DNA of 64,000 bases from positions 248,001 to 312,000 of the forward strand of contig NC_014248.1 of NCBI RefSeq assembly GCF_000196515.1. Direction: 5' to 3'. Source of the stretch: 'Nostoc azollae' 0708 (GTDB lineage: Bacteria > Cyanobacteriota > Cyanobacteriia > Cyanobacteriales > Nostocaceae). Positions 1 to 11,239 of this stretch are shown piece after piece. The notes beneath the pieces are model-generated. The model was not told where the DNA came from. It did no database searches and saw only the letters and a program-made list of their open reading frames with translations. Within the stretch, counting starts at the first letter, position 1. Each line of letters starts with the position of its first letter. Position numbers and translations under genes: made by a program.

Positions 1-662
1 CTAACTACCCTTGATGCTCAAACTGGGTATTGGCAATGTGACATCATCCAAGTGCGAGATGCTGCCTTGACGGATGATGTGGTGGAGTTGATGGCGCAAC
101 GGTTGCAGAAGCTTCCGGTTGAGACTTAGACGGTGTTAAAACTGGCTGCTTATATTGGTAATCACTTTGATTTGAGTACACTGGCTATTGTCTCTCAACA
201 ATCCGAATCTGATGTCGCAACGGCTTTGTGGAAAGCTTTACAGGAAGAATTAGTTTTGCCTAAGAGTGAGTTGTACAAATTCTATCTGGAACAGGAACAG
301 CAACGTGCAAATACTAACACCATAGAAAATGTCACATATCGCTTTCTACACGATCGCGTCCAACAAGCTGCCTATTCTTTAATTCCATCAGATCAGAAGC
401 AACAGACTCATCGCACAATTGGGGAACTGCTATTCAGGCACACTGCCAAAGCAGAGGTAGAAGAAAAAATCTTTCATATTGTCAACCTATTGAATTACGG
501 TGTTGAACTAATTGCCCAGCCCAGCCAACGCGCAGAACTGGCTCAGTTAAATTTACTAGCAGGTAAGGAGCGATCAAAACTGGCTACAGGATATGAGTCT
601 GCCTATGGTTACTTTGATCAGGGAATTCATCTGTTAACTTCAGACTGTTGGCAGAGTCAATA
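1..662 (+). pseudogene. Large AAA-ATPase/sensor histidine kinase, 5' part (interrupted)
   Basis: This is part of a multidomain signalling kinase of the cyanobacterial type that joins an AAA ATPase/TPR-like region to GAF, PAS and histidine-kinase domains. The reading frame is open from base 1 (the gene begins outside the window), hits an in-frame TAG at 127-129 where relatives have Gln in an LPVETQT-like stretch, and then stays open to 662. The FLHDRVQQAAYSLI stretch is typical of the region following the ATPase domain. An IS1380-type element interrupts the gene after 662. Removing it with one AATA copy restores the frame exactly into the segment starting at 2502. Family known; exact gene not identified. 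Confidence 0.8.
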
Positions 663-2501
663 CCCGGATTTCTCACAAAAAGATAAAAAAAAGGGGTCAA
701 AGACTGCGAAAATGTATATATAGCAGGCATTTCAGCAGTTGGAAACCATGACCCCATCTTCAACAGATTGTATACCAAAACAGTTGAAATTTGAGCAACA
801 AAAATGGCTGCCAGTCATAGTCAATTTCCAGGGTGGACAAGTAAGAGCAGATGCAGGATTAAGCTTAATTGCTGAAATAGACAGAAAATTGCAAATCACA
901 TCACAGTTTGCACAATGTTTCCAAGATTAGCGAAAGCTAAATCGGATTGACCATTCAATAGAGAGCTTAATTAAACAAAGAATATACGGGCTGGTCATGG
1001 GGTATGAAGACTTGAATGACCACGAAGAATTACGTCATGACCAGATGTTTGCTATAGCATTAGGAAAAAGGATTGGATTAGAGAATGAACCTGCAACATT
1101 GGCAGGAAAGAGTACATTAAATCCCCTGGAACATTGTCCTGAAGATGTGGAACAAGGAGCAGACAGCGGGTACCATAAAATCTGGCATTCTCCATCAGGA
1201 ATTGAAAGCTTACTTGTCAAAATATTTCTAGAATCTTACGCCAAAGAACCAAGAGAAATTGTTTTGGATCTAGATGTAACTGATGACTTAGTACACGGCT
1301 ATCAGGAGCAAGTTTTCTTCAATACTTATGATGGGGGATAATGCTATGCTCCACTTTATGTTTTCTGTGGAAAACATCTATTAGCAGCCAAACTTCGCCC
1401 TTCAAACGTAGACCCAGCATTTGGGGCATTATCAGAACTACAAGGAGTGATTAAACAAATAGGTCAACAATGGAAGAATGTTGAGATTTTAGTAGGTGGA
1501 TATAGTGCTTATTCTAGAGACGATATCATCACATGGTATGAATCCCAAATGGGTGTGGATTATGTTTTTGGATTGGCGCAAAATAGTCGTTTAATTGGGA
1601 TGACTAGAAAGACTCAAAGTAGAGTATCCCTTGAGTTTGAGTAAAAACTATCAACAGTAGTTTCATTCTTAGAAACTATGTTTAAACCAGATGAAGAACT
1701 TGCAGAATTTGCTGGTGACTTGATTAATAACTCAATTTGCTATAAATCTTTAGACTATAAAGCTCGTGAATCTTGGAGCCGTAGTCGTCGTGTTGTTTTT
1801 AAAGTTGAATATGGAGTAAAAGGGACTAATGTTCGTTTTGTTGTAACTTCACTTTCTACTAATAAAGTACCTCCTAGTCAACTATATAGACAAAAATATT
1901 GTCAGCGAGGGGAGATGGAAAATCGTTTTAAAGAACAACAATTAGAACTTTTTAGTGATAGAACAAGCAACCATACATTTACGGTAAATCAATTAGGTTT
2001 ATGGTTCTCTTCTATAGCTTAGGTTTTGCTCAATGCCTTGGGTCAAAAATGTTTAGCTAAAACCGAATTACAAAATGCTACTGTTGGGACTATTCGTACC
2101 AAATTATTGAAGTTAGGAGCTTTGATTACTGTAAGTACACGTCCCATTTTAATTGCGATTACTAGTTCTTGCCCATACAGACATATCTTTGCTACTGCTC
2201 ATAGACGCTTAAGAATGCTCACTAATACTGCTTAATTTGAAGTTAAATTGCCTTTTACTTATTTCTAAGTAATCATAGTTCGCCCTTGGGTTGATTCAAG
2301 TCTTGTTTTGTCATGCTTAATTTTATGAACAGAGCATTTTGATTTTACTACCAATAAAAAGATAGTGACTTTTTTAGCTTTATAAATGCGATTTTATATT
2401 TAATTTATCTCTGCGATTCAGTTTTGATTGATGATGTATCAAAATTTAGTCTCACATCAGGTCATGTAAATTTATTTTTTACTGCTTGTGAGAAATCCGG
2501 G
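663..2501 (+). mobile_element. IS1380-family element, copy A
   Basis: The element is 1839 bp long. Its ends are perfect 15-bp inverted repeats, CCCGGATTTCTCACA at 663-677 and the complement at 2487-2501, and it is flanked by the 4-bp direct repeat AATA (659-662 and 2502-2505). Two further copies lie at 13321-15158 and 34491-36329 with different target repeats. It carries one transposase frame, which is dead. It interrupts the sensor kinase gene, and removing it restores the kinase frame. Confidence 0.93.
748..2235 (+). pseudogene. IS1380-family transposase, nonsense-riddled
   Basis: DDE transposase of the IS1380 family, 496 codons in one frame from the ATG at 748. There are no frameshifts but four in-frame stops: TAG 928, TAA 1339, TAA 1642 and TAG 2020. 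Family hallmarks remain: the VRADAGLSLIAEID start, the LDLDVTDD first-aspartate box and the RGEMENRFKEQQLELF glutamate box. The second catalytic box, normally like VRGDS, reads VGGYS here, so the catalytic Asp is Tyr. It cannot encode an active enzyme as read. Copies B and C carry the same lesions. Confidence 0.92.
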
Positions 2502-5044
2502 AATACTCCCTCGCCCTAGATCTATACATAGGTGCAGCAGAGTCAGCTTGTCTGAAAACTGATTTTGAGACGATGAAAGGTTTGTGTGACTATATTCTGA
2601 CAGTTGTCACCCAGATCCAGGAGCAAGTTAAGATTTACGAACTCCTTATTTTTCACTATCATACTCAATCTCAGCTCCGCCAAGCCGTAACTTTGGCGGT
2701 GCAAACCTTAAACCATTTAGGTGATACATTTCGAGCTAGTCCTAATACTCAAGATCTTCTGGATGCACTTCAGACTACTACCGAGTTGATTCAGCGGGTG
2801 GGCTTTGAAAATCTGGCCGAACTCCCGCCCATGGAAAATGCTGAGAAACTAGCAGCGATGAAAATTCTACGCTGGTCTTCCTATCCTGCCTATTTTGCTG
2901 TACCAGAAATGCTGGGGTTGTTGGTATGCCGACTGGTGGATGTCACATTGAAATATGGTCGTTCCTCTCTAACTCCCTTTGCCTTTGGGATGTTTAGTGT
3001 ATTAATTAACGGGTGTCTAGGGGATATTGACACTGGTAAACAGTTTGGGGAATTGGTGATCGCTCTAGAACAGCAGCAGTCTGACCAGGAATACCGAGCA
3101 GTGACATATAATGCCATCTACGGCTTATCACGCCATTTTTACAAACCAGTGCGGGATGGCCTCAAACCTCTAATTTTACGTTATCAAAGTTTTTCCCAAA
3201 ATGGAGACGCTGAAAGTTGTGCTTACTGTCTCATCAATGCCTACTTTTGTACAATTCTATCGGGGAAGAATCTCAAATACACTCACAACGATTATGAGAA
3301 ATATATTCAGGCGATAATTGGTTTGAAACAAGAACAACGGATTCACCAATTGCATATTTGGATACAGGTGGTTGATAACCTGACTGAATCTGTAGAAAAT
3401 CCTGCTCTCCTCAAAGGAGAATACTTTGAGGAGAGCAGTCAAGTTGCCCCTGCCACAACCGAAACCACAGAACTTTGTTCCCAACTCCTAGAAGGTAATC
3501 CCAATCTACCCGTCAAACTAATTCAGTACGTCAAAAACACCCAATAAATTCGGATGATTGACGAGCTGAAGACCGATTTACCTGTTATTGTTCAGTATTT
3601 ATATGAACAATAACCAAAAAGTGTACTGTGCTTGCCAATTCTCAATCAAGGAAATTTAATTGGGATTTTGTATTTGAAAAATGCGTCAAATAGTAGGGGT
3701 TTTAGCGATCGCATTCCGCTCCTTAACTTCCTTTGTACCCAAGCGGTCATTGCTTTGGAAAATGCCCGACTCCACGCCCAAGAAAGGGAAAAATCCTACT
3801 ATCTCGAAGAATCTCAACAAAAATTGCAATTAATTATTCAACAAACACCTATACCTATCATAGAGTGGAATACTGAGTTTGAATTTTAGGTTTGGAATCC
3901 AGCCGCCGAGAAAATGTTTGGCTATCCAGCAGCAGAAATTTTAGGTAAAGATTTCCGTTGCATTATTCCTGAAGAGTATCATGCCTATGTAGCTAATTTA
4001 ACCAAGGTGATTTTAGCTGAAGGTGGAGGTTATCACTCCATTAATGAAAACTTGACTAAGGATGGACGGCGGATTATTTGCGAGTGGTTTAATGCCCCCA
4101 TGTTGAACTTAAATGGTGAAGTTTGCGGTGGAGTTTCGATGGTTTTAGATATTAGCGATCGCCAACGGGCACAAGCAGCAATTCAGAAAACATCCTAGGA
4201 ACTAGAAACAGCTTTACAAGAACTAAAACAAGCGCAACTACAAATACTGCAGAATGAAAAAATGGCATCCCTGGGTAACTTAGTTGCAGGGTTACAGGTG
4301 TTACCCATGAAGTCAATAACCCCATCGGTCTTCTCAACGGCAGTATCAAAAAAGCTAAAGAATACATCCACGATTTAATGGTACATATAGAACTTTATCA
4401 ACAACACTATCCCCAAGCAGTTTCAGCGATTCAAGAGAACTGAGAAGATATAGATTTGGCATTTTTGATGGCAGATTTACCCAAATTACTCGGTGCGATG
4501 ATACGCGCAAATAACCGCATCAAATCTATTAGTAAGAGTCTGCGTACCTTATCCCGTGCTGACACCCACTACAAAGTAACTGCTAATCTGGACGAAGGTC
4601 TGGATAGTACCCTGTTGATGTTAAAATACTGCCTCAAAGCTAACGAACACTGGTAATATTCCGCCCATTAAATGCTTCCCTGGACAATTAAATCAAGTGT
4701 TTATGAATATCTTGGCGAATACCATTGATATGTTTGATGAGATGGCACAAACTTCTACCTTTCCTAAACTCTAAGCTCATCCTCAACAAATTACAATTAG
4801 TACAGAGGTGATCGCTAACCAAGTTTATATCAAGATTAGAGATAATGGTAAAGGTATAAGTACATAAGTCCAAGGAAAAATATTTGATCATTTATTCACT
4901 ACTAAAGGAGTAGGTAAAGGTACAGCATTAGGACTAGTGATCGCACGTCAAATTGTGGAAGAAAGATACGGTGGCACAATTGAGGTGAATTCCAGACTGG
5001 AAAAGGGTACAGAATTCTTAATTTCCATTCCCATCAAGGCTTAA
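2502..5044 (+). pseudogene. Large sensor histidine kinase, 3' part (GAF-PAS-HisKA-HATPase)
   Basis: Continuation of the kinase split at 662. In order it shows the helical post-ATPase region (about 2510-3480), a GAF fragment (3632-3800), a PAS domain (about 3810-4190, WNPAAEKMFGY), the HisKA region (EKMASLGNLVAG, about 4255-4300) and an HATPase end (IRDNGKGI, TTKGVGKGTALGLVIARQIV, to 5044). Lesions are a TAA at 3545 with loss of sequence before the GAF domain, TAG 3887, TAG 4196, a short insertion near 4295 that breaks the frame at the His box, TGA 4441, a frameshift near 4655, TAA 4772 and TAA 4866. The decay is well advanced, so it began before or independently of the IS insertion. Confidence 0.85.
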
Positions 5045-5180
5045 TTTTTTAACTCCTTCCCCCTACACCCCACACCCTACCCCTTGTGAACAAGGAGCAA
5101 GTTTTACCATTGAGATTTGATAGGTAAGTTCCCATAAAAATGTAACAATAAGAATTGTTAACTTATTTTCAATCCTCACT

Positions 5181-5462
5181 ATGAAAGCAACTTGGAACGG
5201 TGCTATTTTAGCCGAAAGCAACAAAACCGTAGTGGTAGAAGGAAATCATTACTTTCCTGCTGACACCATTAACAAACAATATTTTAGAGACAGTGATACT
5301 CACACCACTTGTTTTTGGAAAGGAGTTGCTAGTTACTACAACATAGAAGTAGATGGACAAGTCAACAAAGATGCAGCTTGGTACTATCCCAGCACCAAAG
5401 AGAAAGCCAAAAATATAGAAGGTTATATCGGCTTCTGGAAAGGCGTGAAAGTGGAAGCTTAG
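5181..5462 (+). CDS. DUF427 domain protein
   Basis: A 93-residue protein beginning MKATWNGAILAES and matching the whole DUF427 family, small beta-rich proteins common in cyanobacteria and actinobacteria. Visible family marks are the E-G-N-HYFP stretch, the H-T-CFWKG turn and the repeated FWKGV near the C-terminus. The biochemical function of the family is not settled. It appears intact and uses an ATG start without a strong Shine-Dalgarno sequence. It stands alone between a dead kinase gene and a repeat-rich spacer. Confidence 0.85.
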   Translation: MKATWNGAILAESNKTVVVEGNHYFPADTINKQYFRDSDTHTTCFWKGVASYYNIEVDGQVNKDAAWYYPSTKEKAKNIEGYIGFWKGVKVEA

Positions 5463-5505
5463 TACTATACTGTAAACGGCTGAAACTTGGACTTATGTCA
5501 TACTG

Positions 5506-5640
5506 ATAGCGCAGCGTGGCGTAAGCCATGGGTAACGTAGTGCAGCGTATCCCTTCGGGACACTGCGTGAACGTGGAGCCTACCGTAGGCTCTAGTATCT
5601 CGGAGATTCTTCACTATCTCTTTCAGAGACCCTCCGTGAA
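5506..5640. repeat. Interspersed palindromic repeat cluster
   Basis: The spacer downstream of the DUF427 gene is made of GC-rich palindromic modules typical of filamentous cyanobacteria, including TATCCCTTCGGGACACTGCG near 5549 and the perfect palindrome GAGCCTACCGTAGGCTC near 5576. A related module, TATCCCTTCGGGACGCTCCG, occurs at 22997. These are dispersed repeats, not a gene. Confidence 0.6.
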
Positions 5641-5642
5641 TG

Positions 5643-6105
5643 TTTAGAATGACACTTTTAAATAAACCGTTTTTAGTATCAATACCCTCACCAGAAGAAC
5701 AGACTCAAAAAGAAGAGGTAAAGCAGCATAAAAGTGCCTTTCATAGATGCTTCGAAATTTACACCACGTGCCACTCCAGTAGTGACACCAGAAGTTCAGA
5801 TGAAGCTGAACCAGACTTAATGGGGGGGTATGTATAGGCAACAGCCAATCCCATCAAAGTTGCTGTCCAGCCCAAAGCCAACACAGATTTATCGCCAGGC
5901 GAAAATATAACCTTGGAGCCATTGGATGGAGAAAACCGAGGAAGTAGGGAATGAGACGGTTGAAATCGATCATCTGAGCGAATCAATCGGGAGATGATGG
6001 TGATCAGGATTCCAACTCAGCAAATGAGGGAACTGTTCAACGCGCTTGCTCAGAATGTGAAGCCGAACAAGAAGAGAAAAAAGACACAGGAATCATTCAG
6101 GCTTA
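5643..6105 (+). pseudogene. Possible DUF4157-type (eCIS core-like) protein remnant
   Basis: Conceptual translation in shifting frames gives fragments such as ATPVVTPEVQMKLNQ, a VQPKA...LSPGE stretch and VQRACSECEAEQEE. The last resembles the VQRxCxxCEEE segment found before the DUF4157 domain of cyanobacterial proteins. Frameshifts and stops, for example TAA at about 5818, prevent any product. The assignment rests on short motifs only and could be wrong. Confidence 0.35.
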
Positions 6106-6475
6106 AGAAGAACAAGCTGGTTCCCATAAAAACCTATTTAAGCCGTTACTGTTAAAGACACAAACTCATAACCTTCAAGCTAGGACTATTGAAGAGCAAA
6201 ATTCAAAAGCTTCATTTTATATCCTACTACAATTCAGATGCAATTATGATTTGCAATTACAGCAGTTGTAGTTCTAGACATAGTGTATGAGGACAATTCT
6301 TCCTAAAATTATTTTTTCAAAATATGACCTACAGCTAAAGGTAGTAAACTATAAGCTAATCAAACAAGTACAACTGCTGAATTAGAAACTGATAAAGCAA
6401 CTAAAACTACTGAACTAGAAGTTAATAAGAGAACTCCACAAAAAAGATGATCCAATAGCTATGCTGATTTAGCGA
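6106..6475. other. Spacer with no recognisable gene
   Basis: AT-rich sequence with stops in all frames. A short lysine/threonine-rich stretch near 6370-6440 (TAELETDKATKTTELE) looks like coding debris, but I cannot assign it. Confidence 0.4.
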
Positions 6476-6717
6476 AAATTTCCACAAACCATTTTTTGAG
6501 ATTGGGTAGGCGATGAATCTGTGTTTCAATCAGATTCTGCCATAGCTGAGGTTGTAAGTTTAACTCCTGTGGAATAAACCTTTTCTACCAATGTAACAAC
6601 CGGACTTTTACCCTAAAAGGCGAAATTCAGTACAGTCTCAACAGAGTCAAGTACACTGCCATTCCAATGCTGTTCTAACCAACCGAAACAATGTTCTATG
6701 GGGTTGTATTTACTTAG
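6476..6717 (-). pseudogene. Transposase C-terminal remnant (ISAzo13-like)
   Basis: Reading the minus strand from about 6717 gives SKYNPIEHCFGWLEQHWNG followed by a TVLNFAF stretch and PVVTLVEKVYSTGVKLTT. This matches the C-terminal third of DDE transposases annotated as ISAzo13-like or Rhodopirellula-type, where NPIEH supplies the catalytic glutamate. A stop and frameshifts follow. No N-terminal part and no element ends were found. Confidence 0.5.
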
Positions 6718-6746
6718 ACCCCGACTTCTTAAAGAAGTCGGGAATT
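6718..6746. repeat. Dispersed hairpin repeat
   Basis: CCCCGACTTCTTAAAGAAGTCGGG forms a strong stem. Related hairpins (CCCC-GACTTCTT type) lie at 17175-17203 and 27976-28008, so this is a dispersed repeat that may also act as a terminator. Confidence 0.5.
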
Positions 6747-6854
6747 GGATTTTAACAGTAATCCCAACCTACACACTAAACTAAGGCAACCAAAAGTTAG
6801 GTAAATCAATTTAACCTACATCACGGATAGATTGATTCATGTTTCTGGCTATTT

Positions 6855-8277
6855 CTATATGGATTTCATTTGTTTTCTATCTGCTTCTTTCCCATTTTGT
6901 AAATATGAAACTACTAAATTAGCTGCTCCTAAACCTGTGACATAGGCTTTATCATGTGACCATGAACCGTGACTATTAATAATCTAATCTCCACTCATCA
7001 ACACATTTTTTCAACTGGTTTCTGCTGTCAATACCGATAACTACCGGGTGAAAATTGAGTTACTGCATTTGCTAACCAAATTACACTACGATCTATTATT
7101 TTTGCTTGTTTAAACTCTGGGATACAACTTGCTAAATAACCTTGAAGTATTTTGACAATTTCTTAATCTTAATGATCAACAAATTGATTAGCATCATAAA
7201 AATCAACGTCCACTACTGGTTCTATTTAATTTTTGAATTCATCATGTAAAGTATTTAAATCAAAAAATGTTCATACTGTTGTATCTTCAAAACGAAGGCA
7301 AGCATTAGAAGGACGAGGAATATCGACTTTTCTGTCAAACCATAGCCGAGTTGCTAAAACATCAATTGCACCTAGATTATTTAAATTACGGAATTATTCA
7401 TAACTTTGTAAACTAGGAGTAATAGAGACAATTTGCTTCAGTCCTGTGATACCAGCCGAAAAAATAATGGCATCAGCATCAAGTATTTCATCACCGCAAA
7501 CTACAGTTTTAACTTGGAGATTATGATCAATAATTACATCTGTAACTCTGTGTTTAGATAAAACTTTTGTGCCTAGATTTCCTATCTGCTTCACCCAAGG
7601 ACGGAAGATTTTTTATCCCACCGTTCCCCGACACCACACTATATCAAAGTCAGGTTGATGAGAGAGAATGAAATAATATAACTTTCCTAAAGTAGCGGCG
7701 GCTGAACATTTTTCACTAGGGGCGAATAAGGCCACTAATAACATTGGTTCAAATGCTTCTTGATAAAGTCGTGTAGAAACACCAAAAGTTTGAAATAGTT
7801 TACGGGCTATTATAGAATAATAACGTCGCCAAGCCTCATGAGAATTATCAAAATCAATTAAGCTATAAAGTAATGGTAAGGCGCTGAGTCTGTCAATAAG
7901 TGGTAAACGTTGAAATTGAGTGTAAAAAAAGTCCCTAATGGTGTTGGCAATCTTGGTAAATCTTGAAAGATTGGTGATTCAACTTCTAAACCTGCGGGGG
8001 AATATTGAGCAGAACGAGTCCAAGTTGTAAAGGGATTAATTTCTAATTCACTGATTAGGCAAAAAAGATTTCTGTAAGGATACCAAAAGCCATGGATACC
8101 TGCTTCTACAGATTTTCCTCCGCCGGTTTGCCAACCTACAACCAGTCCACCAGGATAGGAACCTGCTTCTAATAGTGTGATATCATAACCTTATTGGGCT
8201 AAATGGTAAGTAGCCCCTAAAGCAGCCCAACCAGCACCAACAACAAAAACGGGTTGTTGTTGTGAGTTCTCTGACAT
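6855..8277 (-). pseudogene. FAD-dependent oxidoreductase (carotenoid desaturase-like)
   Basis: The minus strand from an ATG at 8277 starts with a dinucleotide-binding fold (FVVGAGWAALGATYHLAQ) and then a PGGL...GIHGFW stretch, as in flavin amine oxidases and desaturase-like oxidoreductases of cyanobacteria. The middle holds IDHNLQVKTVVCGDEILDAD (around 7400-7590), and the end reads SHDKAYVTGLGAANLVVSYL, a typical FAD-binding C-terminus. Lesions include a TAA in the first 25 codons (LAQ-stop-GYD), another TAA near 7390-7400 and frameshifts near 7600-7930. Substrate unknown. Confidence 0.7.
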
Positions 8278-8371
8278 TTTTGCCCCCATTATTTCCGTCT
8301 TTCAACTAATTTATCTGAATTTGTGTTCTAAATTACCTTAAATAAGCTCTCACGCTGTTAATTTGCAGTCC

Positions 8372-8409
8372 AAAAAAATTCCTCCTCGAACCGCAAGGTA
8401 TCGAGGGGG
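8372..8409 (-). terminator. Rho-independent terminator after psaB
   Basis: Read on the minus strand, a CCTCGATACC-TTGC-GGTTCGAGG stem-loop is followed by a run of seven T. It lies about 35-70 bp past the psaB stop codon, in the right orientation. Confidence 0.7.
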
Positions 8410-8444
8410 AAAATTGCAAAAAGGTCAGAGGAACTCTTAATATT

Positions 8445-10673
8445 TCATGCAAGTTTACCGGCGGTTGAAGCTATGAGGAATGCAGCATAGGTGAGGACAT
8501 AACCAACTGTGAAGTGAACTAAACCCACTAACCAACCTTGGACGATGGACATAGCTACTGGTTTATCTTTCCAGTAAACTAAGTTTGCTAAGGGGGTGCG
8601 TTCGTGTGCCCACACCAGAGTTTCAATCAACTCTTGCCAATAGCCACGCCAGCTAATTAGGAACATGAAACCTGTTGCCCAAACTAGGTGTCCAAACAGG
8701 AACATCCAAGCCCACACAGAGAGGTTACTTGTACCAAAGGGGTTATAACCATTGATTAATTGTGCTGAGTTAGCCCAGAGATAATCACGAAACCAACCCA
8801 TTAAATATGTTGAGTTTTCATTGAACTGGGCAACGTTACCTTGCCAAATGCCTAAATGCTTCCAGTGCCAGTAGAATGTTACCCAACCCAGGAGGTTTAA
8901 CATCCAGAAAAACGCGAGGAAAAAGGTCTGTTGCCAAGAAGAAGTTTGACAACTACCACCTCTACCAGGACCATCACAGGGGAAGTTGAAACCGAAGTCT
9001 TTCTTGTCGGGAAACAACTTGGTTCCACGGGCATCTAATGCACCTTTAACACATATTAGTGTAGTGGTGTGCAAACCGAGTGCGATCGCATGATGAACCA
9101 AAAAATCTCCAGGTCCAATGGTCAAAAACAGTGAGTTAGTACCAGAATTAATCGCATCTAACCAACCAGGAAGCCAAACATTAGCGTGGTTTGGCCAAGC
9201 TGTAAAGGCAATACTATTGGGGTTAGATAACAAAGCATCCATGCCATACAGTAATTTACCGTGAGCAGCTTGGATAAATTGAGCAAATACGGGCTCAATC
9301 AAAATTTGCTTTTCTGGCGTGCCAAAGGCAACTAGAACGTCATTGTGAACATATAACCCTAGTGTATGGAATCCCAAAAACAAAGACACCCAACTTAGGT
9401 GAGAGATGATCGCTTCTTTGTGCTGAAGTACCCTATCCAGCACATTATCTTTATTTTGTTCTGGGTCATAGTCCCGCACCCAGAAAATCCCCGCATGGGC
9501 AAATGCGCCTATCATCAAGAAGCCAGCAATATACTGATGGTGAGTATATAACGCCGCTTGGGTGGTGTAGTCCTTCGCCATAAAAGCATAAGGCGGCAGC
9601 GAGTACATATGCTGTGCTACTAAAGAAGTCACAGTTCCCAAAGCTGCTAGATGAATACTCAACTGGAAGTGGAGAGAATTGTTATAGGTGTCGTACAGTC
9701 CTTGGTGGGGTAGGTTAAACTGACCTTCCGTGTGGATACCAAAGAAACTTCTGGCATTGAGCATTTCTTTAATGCTATGACCAATCCCGAAGTTAGTGCG
9801 GTACATATGACCGGCGATTATAAAAACAACAGCGATCGCTAAATGGTGATGAGCTATATCCGTCAGCCATAGGGAGTCTGTTTCTGGATGGAAGCCACCC
9901 AAAAAAGTCAAAATTGCCGTCCCAGAACCCTGGGAAGTACCAAAAATATGCCCTGCTGTATCTGGATTTTGGGCATAGACACCCCAGTTACCCGTCCAGA
10001 AAGGAGTCAACCCAGCCGGGTGAGGTAAGGTAGTCAGAAAGTTATCCCAACCAACATGAATACCACGAGATGCGGGAATAGCAACGTGAATCAAGTGGCC
10101 AGTCCAAGCCAAAGCACTGACACCAAACAACCCAGCTAAATGGTGATTCAGGCGAGGTTCAGCACTTTTAAACCAAGTCAAACTAGGACGAAACTTAGGT
10201 TGCAGATGTAACCAACCAGCAAACAAAAACAGTGCTGCTAACAACAAGAACCCCAGAGAACCAATATACAATTCTTGGTTTGTTCGCATCCCAATAGTGT
10301 ACCACCAATGGTAGACACCAGAATAAGCAATGTTAACGGGGTAGTTTGCACCACCTTGACTAAAAGCTTCTATGGCAGGTTTACCGAAATGAGGGTCCCA
10401 AATTGCATGGGCAATAGGGCGAATATGCAGCGGATCTCTAATCCACTGTTCAAAATTACCCTGCCAAGCAACATGAAATAAAAGACTAGAAGCCCAGAGA
10501 AAAATGATTGCCACATGACCAAAATGGGTGGCAAAAATCTTTTGGTAAAGATTCTCTTCAGTTATGTCATCATGGACTTCAAAATCATTAGCTTGAGCGC
10601 TCGCATACCAGATCCGCCGCGTCGTTGGATCTTGTGCCAGATCCTGGCTAAACTTTGGATATCTTTTTGCCAT
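8445..10673 (-). CDS. psaB: Photosystem I P700 apoprotein A2 (PsaB), unlinked divergent copy
   Basis: A 742-residue, full-length PsaB, one half of the photosystem I heterodimer in the thylakoid membrane, which binds P700 chlorophyll and half of the F_X 4Fe-4S cluster. The F_X loop [12 protein letters not shown] is present (Cys566 and Cys575), and the histidine-rich membrane helices and the C-terminal [19 protein letters not shown] region are intact. Right after the loop the usual CDISAWD is CQTSSWQ, and the following helix ([13 protein letters not shown]) also departs from the usual PsaB sequence. No psaA lies upstream, although psaA-psaB is the usual operon. Heterocystous cyanobacteria are known to carry an extra psaB2; this may be that copy. 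A candidate terminator follows at 8372-8409. Confidence 0.95.
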   Translation of the reverse strand: MAKRYPKFSQDLAQDPTTRRIWYASAQANDFEVHDDITEENLYQKIFATHFGHVAIIFLWASSLLFHVAWQGNFEQWIRDPLHIRPIAHAIWDPHFGKPAIEAFSQGGANYPVNIAYSGVYHWWYTIGMRTNQELYIGSLGFLLLAALFLFAGWLHLQPKFRPSLTWFKSAEPRLNHHLAGLFGVSALAWTGHLIHVAIPASRGIHVGWDNFLTTLPHPAGLTPFWTGNWGVYAQNPDTAGHIFGTSQGSGTAILTFLGGFHPETDSLWLTDIAHHHLAIAVVFIIAGHMYRTNFGIGHSIKEMLNARSFFGIHTEGQFNLPHQGLYDTYNNSLHFQLSIHLAALGTVTSLVAQHMYSLPPYAFMAKDYTTQAALYTHHQYIAGFLMIGAFAHAGIFWVRDYDPEQNKDNVLDRVLQHKEAIISHLSWVSLFLGFHTLGLYVHNDVLVAFGTPEKQILIEPVFAQFIQAAHGKLLYGMDALLSNPNSIAFTAWPNHANVWLPGWLDAINSGTNSLFLTIGPGDFLVHHAIALGLHTTTLICVKGALDARGTKLFPDKKDFGFNFPCDGPGRGGSCQTSSWQQTFFLAFFWMLNLLGWVTFYWHWKHLGIWQGNVAQFNENSTYLMGWFRDYLWANSAQLINGYNPFGTSNLSVWAWMFLFGHLVWATGFMFLISWRGYWQELIETLVWAHERTPLANLVYWKDKPVAMSIVQGWLVGLVHFTVGYVLTYAAFLIASTAGKLA

Positions 10674-11239
10674 GTATTGTCATCACATCCTTTAAAAACG
10701 CTTTCTGTTTATAGGAGTAATTAAGAAATTAACTACTCATACTTCCATCACACCTTGGGAGGAAATTAAAACAATTGGTGATTGGTGATTGGTGATTGGT
10801 AATTGGTGATTGGTGATTTTATCCTCTGCTTCCCAATGCCCTATTACCTATTCCCTGCTATATTTCATTTACCTGTAATCTTCTTTAAATCCCTATGGGT
10901 TAATAATTCCGTAATAAATCGCAGCTATAAATAAGATTATCAAGCTCATGAGGATAAAACCATTGCTTACTAGGGGAAATGGCAGTTTTTCATCAGTGAT
11001 AAGAGTATTTCCTTTTTTCTAAACCATAGCCTCATTTTTTATCGATTCATACTGCCATATTTCCAACCTTTAGTAATTACCACATCTTTCTGAAGAAAGA
11101 CTTAACTTAAAATTATTACCTTGAAAATATCCACTACAGACAAATATGAATTCTGTCAACTGATAGAGGGTAAAACTAACAGCAGCTATTACCGTGTAGA
11201 AGAAGATTAGTAGTATTTTTAGTAAAAATTAGGTTATTC
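10674..11239. other. Divergent psaB-ndhI intergenic region
   Basis: 566 bp with no gene. It contains a heptamer repeat (10774-10815) and otherwise AT-rich sequence that must hold the promoters of psaB (minus) and ndhI (plus). No convincing -35/-10 pair stood out. Confidence 0.5.
10774..10815. repeat. Short tandem heptamer repeat (ATTGGTG)n
   Basis: Six consecutive ATTGGTG-type units, one of them ATTGGTA, upstream of psaB. Such heptamer repeats (STRR) are characteristic of filamentous cyanobacteria. Similar arrays with other units lie at 40957-40990 and 58975-59057. Confidence 0.9.

Noticed and set aside
1035-1220. Open frame opposite the IS1380 transposase (also at 14602 and 35772)
   Set aside because: It is antisense to the conserved transposase box and repeats only because the IS repeats.
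748-2235. Reading the IS1380 stops as genetic recoding (stop-codon reassignment)
   Set aside because: Intact genes in the same window use TAA, TAG and TGA as true ends, and the catalytic Asp is lost anyway; only limited suppression stays open as a question.
5640-5990. Frames at 5640-5837 and on the opposite strand at 5644-5986 as small genes
   Set aside because: Overlapping in three frames, with no family match; the region is better explained as one decayed gene.
10275-10724. Plus-strand frames across psaB
   Set aside because: Shadows of the highly conserved PsaB coding sequence.
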